A program made the position numbers and the translations under genes. Under the pieces are notes generated by a model that worked only from the letters and a program-made list of their open reading frames with translations, ran no database searches and was not told where the DNA came from. Shown here piece after piece: positions 21,966 through 29,600 of a stretch of 64,000 nucleotides of DNA; position 1 is the first letter of the stretch; every line of letters begins with the position of its first letter. Source of the stretch: Sphaerosporella brunnea (taxonomy: Eukaryota > Ascomycota > Pezizomycetes > Pezizales > Pyronemataceae); the NCBI GenBank assembly GCA_008704415.1, contig VXIS01000122.1, positions 57,551 through 121,550 on the forward strand, given 5' to 3'.

Positions 21966-23189
21966 CTAGGCAGGAGGCTGTCCGCCCGGTAAGCTCTGGA
22001 AGCGTCGCGACAGCTCAATCCTTTCTTCGGGCGCCAAGTCGATATATAGCTTGTATGCAGTAGAGTTCCAGCGCCCCAGGAGCTGAATGGTATCCCCCGG
22101 TAGGCCCTGGAGGTTTGCCCAGGTCGCGGCGCCACGTCGAAAGGAGTGTCCATTCCAAACCTCTGCTCCGAGTCCCGCTGATAAGGCAAATGTGCGAAGC
22201 CTTCTGATCACATACTCGCGCGTAAAGGGGAGGTTTCCTGGCGTCACAAAGAGTGGTGAATTGGCTGGGCGCTGATCGTGTCGGAGGTACTGTGCCATAG
22301 CCTTGACCGGACATGCGATGTCTCCGGTGCCCGCGACTAGTATGGTGACTGACTTGCGGAACGGATCTGTCTTTGAAGCGGGCAATGTGATGCTGAGGGA
22401 GCCGTTGCCACCACCGGTGTTTATCTGGACTGACCGCTTCGTCACAAACCACTTGGGAAAGTCGGCCGCCCGGGGGTGCTGTATGTCTTGTGGGGAGTAG
22501 GTGATTTCCCCAATGCGAAGGAAAGCGGCAAAGGCAAGGCAGAATGCCGCCCGAAAAGTTGCACCCTCCACCGCACAGGCTCCAGTTGAATAGCGAGCTC
22601 GAGATAGCACTTGTAGGATCCGAATGAGTTTTGGACGAATGAGAGGCGCGCGCTCGCGCCGTTGTCCATCTGGGTGTTCCTTTTTAATGCCTCTGAGCAC
22701 TCGCTCCAATCGTGTATCCTCGAAGGCCGAGGTGTCTAAGCCTAAATCGACGTGATATGACTTCAGTCCTGTGAGGTAAAGCTTGAGGGTGCGCGATTTG
22801 ACTTTTCCAGCTAGCGATACGATCCATTCGATAAGCCACAGTGGTGTCGTGGGGAAAGAGGAGCCCGGCATGATGCTCGCGGGGAAAGAGGAGCCCAGCA
22901 TGACGCTCGCGGTGCCTAGCGGCCATTGCCAGGTGTTGGTGTGCAGAGGGGGCTGTTGGTCGGCGCTCCGAAAACCACCTGCCGCTTGCGTGTGATGAAA
23001 ACGTTAAAGTTGACAAAAGGAGAGGTAGCTGTTGCGTGCTGAGTCGTAACCCTTGCGGGTTGTTTGGGCGAGCCCGCACCAAAGATAGTAGGCTGCCATG
23101 CGACTTAGAGGTCGAAGGTCATCGTACCAGCTCTGAGATGGGAGAGAGCGGTGGGTCGTGAGGCTAAAAGCGGCAGCAGCTGTGGGCAA
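21966..23189 (-). pseudogene. Tyrosine recombinase of the DIRS-type element, N-terminus interrupted
   Basis: The catalytic part (22901-21966, 311 codons) has the tyrosine-recombinase residues: Arg in AAFLRIGEI (about 129), Lys in ASKTDP, the H-x-x-R box HSFRRGAATW (about 252-255), Trp in LLGRWNSTAY and the candidate nucleophile Tyr in YKLYIDL (about 286). The same frame continues upstream to 23189 with RKGYDSARNSYLSFCQL, a typical SAM-like N-terminal helix, but a TAA at 23004-23006 interrupts it. Between the stop and the core lies a 30-bp duplication (22851-22910), so the N-terminal DNA-binding domain looks disturbed. Frame position 23189-23105 overlaps the end of the RT gene. The enzyme would integrate circular cDNA by site-specific recombination. 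It may be inactive in this copy unless translation starts at 22901 or the region is spliced. Confidence 0.8.
22851..22910. repeat. 30-bp tandem duplication inside the recombinase frame
   Basis: Two adjacent 30-bp copies (22851-22880 and 22881-22910) differ at two positions and encode a duplicated SSFP-containing segment on the minus strand. Confidence 0.9.
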
Positions 23190-25312
23190 AGGTCAGCAAT
23201 TCTGGTGCGGTCCCAGCGGGACAAGGCATCGGCTAAGGCATTGTCCTCCGATGAGATCCAAACCGCGCGTAACTCCGAGATTTGTGCGCGGGCAGCGGCA
23301 AGTAAGCATCTTCGTAACGCAGCCATTGGTTGTCCTCGTGTCGTCTGGCTGTTGATTGCATGTAGCACGGCTGTATTATCGACATGTAGAACGACTGCAT
23401 GACCTGCCCACATGTGGCCCCAGTGGTAAAGGCACTGTTCCACCGCTCGCATCTCTTTTGTGTTGATATGCTCGGGCTGGGTGCCTGCCAGTTGTTGTTG
23501 CATGGTGCGCGGCAAAGAAAGGGCAAAGGCCTGCTCGGGGGAAAGGTTGTCCGTTGTTTGATTCGCAGTGAGAAAGTATCCGCCGAGACCCTTGAGCCCG
23601 CTGGCATCAGAGAAGGCTCGGATTGTTGGTGGGGGAGGTGCATTCGGTAGCGGTATAGATCGCGAGGGCAGACTCTCCAAAATCTGTGACCACCACTGGA
23701 TATCCTTCAACGCTTCAGAAGATATCCTTCGAGTGACGTTCCGATGATGCGGCGGGAAGTGCAGGAGCATATTGTACAGGCGACGGATAAATGTGCGGCC
23801 CAATGGGACAACGTAGCTTATGAAGGACAGGTAACCGGTCAGAGACTCTAGGTCCCGTCTGGTCAGAGTAGTTTTTTGCGTCGCTTTTGGTGCTGGGAGG
23901 AAAGGGTGAAGCATTCCTCTTGCCTTCAAAAGTTTTGTAGACGGTAGTGTGACATTGAACTGTACCGTATCAATTGTGAAGCCACCGAATTCTGCCACCG
24001 TTCCTTGTTGGTTTTTTGCAGTCTTGATGCGTAGACACAGCGCGCTCGCGGTCTCCATGAATATCGCATCTATCGCTCGCCAATCAGCCCCCGGTGGGGC
24101 AAGAAGTAGAAAATCATCGAGGTAATGGATGACTCGCACGCGCAAGGATAGCAGCCGCTGCTGTACTATCCAATGGAAGCTCTCGGCAAAAAGGTTGAAG
24201 ATATACGGCGATGTGCGTAGCCCAAAAGGTAAGAACTGCTCTGCATAGAATGTGCCCGCCCATTGAAAACCCAACAGCGGCCAATCGAAGACTGAAACGG
24301 GAATATGCCGGAATGCATCCTCAAGGTCACGCTTGACCAGAATGGAGCCCGGTCCATAATCGCATGAGGAGAGTATGGCGATGACGTCATTGATTGATGA
24401 GTACTGCAGCTTTGCGAATTCCTCTGGTATGTTGTCGTTAACTGAGAAGCCACCAGAATTGCCTGCGAACGAGAGGTGATGGATTCGACGCTTCGAACCG
24501 TCACTCTTGTCTACCAGACCAAGAGGTGAAGCAATGTAGCCCCGCGGAAGATCGACTTTAGACTTATAGATTTGCAAGTGATTCGCAGAAAGTTGCTTCT
24601 CGAGGTCCGCGTGGAGGAGGCTTGGTGCATCAGACGCGGTAGAAAGGTTGTGATAGATGGTCGGTGGAAAAGAACGTGCACCAGTGTAGCCAATGTGTGC
24701 GCCAAAACGAATAATGCCCAGAATAGCTGAGACAAAAAAATGATTCGGATGCGGAGTGAGGAGTGCTCTCCAGTTGTGAATTTTTGGAAGTAGTGGCCCG
24801 GGGGGCGTGCGAAAGGAGTGTGGTGTAAAGAGCGGAAAACGTAGCACAGTATTGAAGGAATGACTGCGATCAGCGGTCGCTAAATTGAACGAGTATGCAT
24901 GTGAGAGAATCCCTAGTGGCCCGCCACTTGATTCTCCGTGGGTTGGTGGCGAACTGTTCGTCCCGCAGTCTGCCACCTGCTCAGTGCGCTCGCTAAGCTG
25001 AAGTACGCCCTGTGCTGCCTGTACCGGCAGGTCCCCGTCCGCTACCAAGGGTGGTACTATTCGCACCGCTGCGCTGAGGGCATCTGAAGGAACCGTGACC
25101 TTCGCCTCTGCACTGCTCGCACTGGTGCCGATAGCGGCAGTCCGTAAGACTGCATCGTCCATTATTGTAGTTGCGACAGACTGTTGGCACGGTGATGCGG
25201 GTGGCCAGGCTTTCAGGGTTGTTGTGCTGGCGATTGCCTGTGGCGCGGTCACGAAAGGAATTGCTCTGAGTTGCCTGCGATGTTGATCCAAGATTGAGAA
25301 GCGCCGGGACAC
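23105..25312 (-). CDS. Reverse transcriptase-RNase H polyprotein of the DIRS-type element
   Basis: 735 codons. RT motifs are SPLGLVDKSDGSKRRIHHLS (about 262-281), LVKRDLEDAFRHIPV (about 325-339, catalytic Asp), LPFGLRTSPYIFN (about 361-373) and the YLDD box in VIHYLDDFLLL (about 394-404). RNase H follows: AFSDASGLKGLGGYF (about 566-580), INTKEMRA (Glu about 620), LHVDNTAVLHAI (Asp about 645) and NALADALSR (about 691-699). The first 150 codons overlap the gag frame by 320 bp and may be translated only after frameshift or internal initiation. The frame is fully open. The RT-RH synthesises element cDNA from its RNA in cytoplasmic particles. Confidence 0.93.
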   Translation of the reverse strand: MSRRFSILDQHRRQLRAIPFVTAPQAIASTTTLKAWPPASPCQQSVATTIMDDAVLRTAAIGTSASSAEAKVTVPSDALSAAVRIVPPLVADGDLPVQAAQGVLQLSERTEQVADCGTNSSPPTHGESSGGPLGILSHAYSFNLATADRSHSFNTVLRFPLFTPHSFRTPPGPLLPKIHNWRALLTPHPNHFFVSAILGIIRFGAHIGYTGARSFPPTIYHNLSTASDAPSLLHADLEKQLSANHLQIYKSKVDLPRGYIASPLGLVDKSDGSKRRIHHLSFAGNSGGFSVNDNIPEEFAKLQYSSINDVIAILSSCDYGPGSILVKRDLEDAFRHIPVSVFDWPLLGFQWAGTFYAEQFLPFGLRTSPYIFNLFAESFHWIVQQRLLSLRVRVIHYLDDFLLLAPPGADWRAIDAIFMETASALCLRIKTAKNQQGTVAEFGGFTIDTVQFNVTLPSTKLLKARGMLHPFLPAPKATQKTTLTRRDLESLTGYLSFISYVVPLGRTFIRRLYNMLLHFPPHHRNVTRRISSEALKDIQWWSQILESLPSRSIPLPNAPPPPTIRAFSDASGLKGLGGYFLTANQTTDNLSPEQAFALSLPRTMQQQLAGTQPEHINTKEMRAVEQCLYHWGHMWAGHAVVLHVDNTAVLHAINSQTTRGQPMAALRRCLLAAARAQISELRAVWISSEDNALADALSRWDRTRIADLCPQLLPLLASRPTALSHLRAGTMTFDL

Positions 25313-26306
25313 ATTTACTGACGACCCTGGTGCTGTCCAGCACTCGCCAGTAACGAGGGTTGAACCGCTCGGATCCTGATGAAATTTGATCTTGATGGAA
25401 AGAGAAGTGGTAGGCCCGCATGCCGTTCCATGTGTATTGGGTCGCTAGCTCATAGAGGTTGGCCGTATAGATATTCAGCGCAATCGACAGCTCCGTCTGC
25501 GAGGATATCGGTGCGGTAGCCACGAAGACCGCCTTGTAAAGTTCCCAGGCGCGGAAGAAAGCAGTCTGCGATGCCGACACGTCCTTGTAGTCTCGCTCCT
25601 TGTAGGTACGAATCCGTTCGACTCGCATGGAATCCAGGTTGAGTGATGCTACCCCTCGGGCATCTGCCAGCTCGCGCTCAGAGCTGAGTAGGCGGAAAAG
25701 GTTCAGCGCTTTGAAGCGGTTCTGAGCGATGTCGAGAATCGTTCGGTTGTCGACTCCCGTGCTCGCGAACATCTCTCGGAGTGAAGCAGGGACTTCGACA
25801 TCCTCGCTATCGGCCTGGATCTGGGGGGGGGGGAACATACTTTGTTGGGCTGGGGCGACTCCCTGAAAAGCCGTCGGGACTCCCTGGGAAGCCACGGGGA
25901 CTCCCTGAAGACGTGCCACCATCTGTTCGGCGAGTCGATCTAAGTCGCCGCGGGTAATTGTAATGCGCTGATCTGCGTGGTCCGTATCGTGACCGAGCTG
26001 CGCTCCGCCGGCAGAACCCTGCTGCTCTCGGCGTTGCTCCAGGCGCTCGAGCGGGCTGATGAAGCCAGGGTCTTCTTCTTCGTCATGGTCCTCTTCCTCG
26101 TCCTCATGGTCGGTCGCCTGACCCTGACCGGGTGTTTGTGGCTGCGGAAAAATGGTTCCATCCGCGAATTGGATTGGAACCCGCGTTCGCTGACTCCTGC
26201 GCTCGATCCGGGGGGGAGGAGCCTGGGCGGCCCCCGTGCCACGGCCACGGCCACGGCCATGGCCACGTTGGGCAGTAGTTGAGCGTCCTCGGCGGATTGC
26301 AGGCAT
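24993..26306 (-). CDS. Gag-like nucleocapsid protein of the DIRS-type element
   Basis: 437 codons, starting MPAIRRGRSTTAQRGHG with an RG-rich basic N-terminus, then an acidic linker (DHEDEEEDHDEEEDPGF), a Gln/Pro/Val repeat region and a helical core (about 190-340). Close to the C-terminus two zinc motifs stand together: a C-x7-C-x4-C-x3-H finger (CRNYNNGRCSLTDCRYRH) and a CCHC knuckle C-x2-C-x4-H-x4-C (CEQCRGEGHGSFRC). This arrangement is consistent with RNA packaging. It overlaps the RT frame by 320 bp. A TATA-like AATTATAG lies about 65 bp upstream of the start on the minus strand. Confidence 0.85.
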   Translation of the reverse strand: MPAIRRGRSTTAQRGHGRGRGRGTGAAQAPPPRIERRSQRTRVPIQFADGTIFPQPQTPGQGQATDHEDEEEDHDEEEDPGFISPLERLEQRREQQGSAGGAQLGHDTDHADQRITITRGDLDRLAEQMVARLQGVPVASQGVPTAFQGVAPAQQSMFPPPQIQADSEDVEVPASLREMFASTGVDNRTILDIAQNRFKALNLFRLLSSERELADARGVASLNLDSMRVERIRTYKERDYKDVSASQTAFFRAWELYKAVFVATAPISSQTELSIALNIYTANLYELATQYTWNGMRAYHFSFHQDQISSGSERFNPRYWRVLDSTRVVSKCVPALLNLGSTSQATQSNSFRDRATGNRQHNNPESLATRITVPTVCRNYNNGRCSLTDCRYRHQCEQCRGEGHGSFRCPQRSGANSTTLGSGRGPAGTGSTGRTSA

Positions 26307-28017
26307 TGCGATTGATTGCGATTGGGAAAGATTTGTTCTGAGTAGTAGAGATTTGTCTATAATTGAGTAAGGGCGAAACGCTCGAGCAACTGAAAAACCG
26401 TGATATCGCGATGGATGGTCAGAGGAGGAGCGGAGCCCCCGGTCGTGGGAAAACTCTGCTCACTAGACTGGCCCTCGCGCACCCCCGGCTCCGCCGATCG
26501 TCCCCTCCATCACTCGCCCCGTCGCCGCCCCCCCGCAAGCCGTCCGCCTGCGCACGATATTGGCACGGAGCAAGAAGCTCCACATAGAAACAGCTGTGGC
26601 GACGCCGGTGTACAGCAACTTCATCATCATCCTCTCACTCTTTGACCTCAATCTCCGGCGTCAAAGCACCTTTTTCGTCAAGCAGTCTTAAAAGCTGCGG
26701 CCAACTATCCGTCTGTAGCAGTCCACTACCTTGACTTCCCCCGCATATTCCTCCTCAAAAATCGTCTTTGCATGCTTCTCAAACAACTTTCTTATGATCT
26801 CAAGTCCCTTGTCTCTACGTGCTCTCCATTCCTCAGCCAGACGCTCTTCCATTCTAGGCCACTCCACTCTTCTTCCACTTCCCATCCTCTGACTTTTCTA
26901 AGATTTTCTTTTCATCCTGCCTCCAACTCCGTAGTTGTGACTCAGTAAACCCAACCAATGTGGCTGCTCTCCGTCATGATAGCCTTTTCGAACCCATTTC
27001 CCCTTTCGCATTCGTCTTCCACTCCTTTACATTGTCTTCAAAATCCAATGCCTGAAGCCTTCCTTCTCACGTCGTGCTTCTCTGCTTCACAATCCCTTCT
27101 CTCTCACTCGCTGCCCAGCGCTTCAAAGGGTTGACAATGCGCGTTCTCTCATGTATTTGTTGCAATGGTGTAAGTGGAGGACGGCCCTCCACTGCCTCTG
27201 CCGCTGGTAGTGAGTTCGTGCAACGGGCACCGACGGGGATTGGTTCGTGACCTTGACGTCGGGGCCGTGCCTCTTGGTATCGCTCTCCGTGCTGCCGCCG
27301 CCGGCGCTCAGGCTCACCTGACGCAACTCCGAGTCCCTCTCCATGCTATGTACTACTACTAAAACTACCTAGTAATATGTGCTTGGGATGCCGAGCCCAC
27401 AGCGCGGTCAATACTGTCGGGTGGAGTTGGGAGATGGTCCGCCTCCTCCCGCACTGGATTGAGAATGTCGTAGTCTTCTGTGCTCATCCCTTCGCTCACA
27501 AGTCGGTTTTCCATGCTTTTCAAGATCCTGGGAACATGCTGAGCTGGGGCTGTGCAGATGCTGCGGGGGTTCAGTGTTCGGTGCGCGATGCAGTCTTGTG
27601 GTGCGCCGTTGGTGGACGTCAATGGAACGCCTGCCTGACGCCAGGTTGGCTGGCATCCGGATCCTACTCTCAGAAACCTAACCGCCCAGACTTTTGAACA
27701 CCCCGCGTGTGGTATAAGGAACTCTACGGTAACTCCACTTCCAGAGATGGACAGTATTTCCTTGTACTTGAATAAAAGATCGATATCGATCAATCTCTAT
27801 AGCAGATATGCTTGTCTGAACTATGATAGATAAGAAAGGTGGATATGAAAGGTCGACAGTTCTAGGCGTCGTTCAGAAATAACCATTGACACATACAGAA
27901 GAAAGGTAATGAGAAGTTGAAGTGTACAAAATAAACTCCCGAAGCTCCAGGTCGTCATCAAAAACCTTTTTGCCCCACAAAAAACAAAGAAAAATAAACA
28001 AAATAAAAACAAACAGT
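26307..28017. other. Repeat-derived spacer upstream of the DIRS-type element
   Basis: The first part probably includes the undetermined 5' end of the retroelement. A pogo-like transposase relic follows at 26688-26985. A 142-codon minus-strand frame at 27365-27793 has no recognised domain and is not called. No RNA gene is visible. Confidence 0.5.
26688..26985 (-). pseudogene. Decayed pogo/CENP-B-type transposase N-terminal fragment
   Basis: Read on the minus strand, one frame gives RRAATLVGFTESQLRSWRQ followed by a Lys/Glu-rich helix (about 26985-26900), matching the first helix-turn-helix of pogo-type transposases. After a frame change comes RRVEWPRMEERLAEEW, then KHAKTIFEEEY (about 26875-26740), the CENP-B-type second helix-turn-helix with its W-x2-ME-x2-L and AK-x-IF signature. 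A further shift leads to DSWPQLLRLL near 26700. Frame breaks at two places and loss of any DDE region mark it as a relic. The DIRS-type element may have inserted into or beside it. Confidence 0.5.
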
Positions 28018-29600
28018 TCACCCCTGCATCTCCTTCCTTACCGGCACAGTCGGCAGCTCAGCTACTTCAGAAATATCCCTTGGCCCCTGCTTTGGCTGTT
28101 CTTCACAACTCAATTCCGGCTTCATATACCAGCCGCTGTCCGCGGGCTGTGCAGGATCTGTACAGCTATGGCCTTGGGCAGCCGCCTTTTTCCGCTTCTT
28201 AAGCAGTACCATAACACCCGCCAAAAGCCCGCCAACGCCGGCCAGTACTCCCACAGCGATTCCGGCCTTTGCACCAGAGGAGAGCTTGTTGTTATTGCCA
28301 GTCGGTGCGGGGACGGTCGAGCCCGATGGCGCCGTGCTATTCCCGCCGCCGCTTCCCGCATCGTTGCCCGCATCAACTCCTGTACCGTTCTTCATACTGG
28401 CACTAAGCGCCATGACATATCTCTTTCCAATTGTGGATCCAACTATCCACAGCTCATCTCCGTCGGGCTTGTAAGATATTCCCTGTACGCCAGGAGGCAG
28501 CATCCCAGAGAACTGGTCTGCCCAGCTGCCGGGGTTCCACCGAAACACGTCACCATTGATATATTCACCGTCGTTGCTCGTAATCCAAAAGCTACTGCGG
28601 GCAAACGTGATTCCTTCCGCGTGGTTGATGTTGGTTTGGTAGGCCCATACTGCAGTGCTGATGTTTTTACTGTCCGAGGCGAGCAAGTTGGAGGTGTTGT
28701 TGAGTGGGAATTTGGCGAAGGTGCTGTTTTCGCCAGGAGTGGTGGACTCGCCGATAACGATACAGGGGGGAGTGGAGTTGCGGTCCAGAGAGGCTGATGC
28801 AGGTTCGAATGTCACCTTCGCAGGGAGAACGGTCTTATAGGTGCTGCTTCTATTAGCTCAGCGCAGTTTTCAAAAGAGCAGGGGGCGTACAAAGCCTGCG
28901 GGATTACAAAGGGGTAAGCACCACCTAAGTAATCGCTCCCGCTGAGGCCGATAGAGGTTCCCTGCGCCACCCGCCATATCTGGGTGAGATCAAAGACCCG
29001 CAAGCCCAGTTGGTTATCGGTGATATACAACCAATTTCCCCTCCACACCAGACCTCCGCTGATAACATTTGCCAGCTCTCTAAAATTCGGCTTCCCATTA
29101 TCGTCAAACGGCTCCACGAGCAGCACGTGGATGTAGGCGCGAGACTTAGGTATTCCATCGGCGGAACCTTTCCGTACAAAGGTCACCCGCACGCCGTTTC
29201 CTGAAACTGAGGAACTACCAGTCATATTTCGTTGGTCGTTCCAGGATACCGCAACGACATCGCTGTTGTTGTCCACGATTCCACCGTATGAGCCCTGGTC
29301 GGCGGAGGTACTGATGCTTTGTGGTGACCACACATTGTCCGTGTCGTCCTGAGGATCGTTCTCCGACCACCGGAAGCCTTTGATGTACCATGGAGTAGAT
29401 TCCATGAATGATTCTGCCGGAAGTGGCTGGAATATCGCAGAGTTGAGAACATCGCCAACGCTGGCCGTGGAGAGCTTGCTGGCTAGTTTGGATATGACGG
29501 GATTGTAGGAGGAGAGTTGGAGGCGGTACTTTGTCTCGTCGAGTAGTACCGCGCCGGAGAGAGTAAGGAAAACGCTGAGTGTCAACGTGGTGAACTTCAT
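28018..29600 (-). CDS. Secreted or membrane-anchored protein, function unknown
   Basis: Two exons, 29600-28891 and 28843-28018, flank a 47-bp intron (GTACGC, GCTAAT, GCAG); the product is 511 residues. The start is placed at MKFTTLTLSVFLTLSGAVLL, a clear signal peptide; ATGs further upstream in the same frame would bury it. The ectodomain has many Asn-x-Ser/Thr sites and beta-strand-like segments (SGGLVWRGNWLYITDNQLGL, FARSSFWITSNDGEY, GISYKPDGDELWIVGST) that suggest a beta-propeller. A Ser/Gly/Asn-rich stalk (about 390-428) leads to one transmembrane helix, AGIAVGVLAGVGGLLAGVMVLL (about 430-451), then a KKRKK stop-transfer signal and a 55-residue cytosolic tail. This architecture suits a cell-surface sensor or adhesion-like protein, but no function is established. 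Confidence 0.8.

Larger units (their letters stand above)
21966..26306 (-). mobile_element. DIRS/Ngaro-type tyrosine-recombinase retrotransposon (coding core)
   Basis: Three overlapping frames run in the order gag (26306-24993), reverse transcriptase plus RNase H (25312-23105) and tyrosine recombinase (23189-21966). RT-RH followed by a tyrosine recombinase instead of a DDE integrase defines the DIRS order of retrotransposons. No adenine methyltransferase frame lies between RT-RH and the recombinase, which resembles Ngaro-like or reduced fungal members rather than DIRS-1 itself. The frames are long and almost undamaged, so insertion is fairly recent. I could not identify the terminal repeats by eye, so the true ends are unknown; the element probably extends some hundred bases on both sides. 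Confidence 0.88.

Noticed and set aside
27365..27793. 142-codon minus-strand frame
   Set aside because: It has no recognised domain, lies in repeat-derived DNA and overlaps other random frames; there is no support as a gene.
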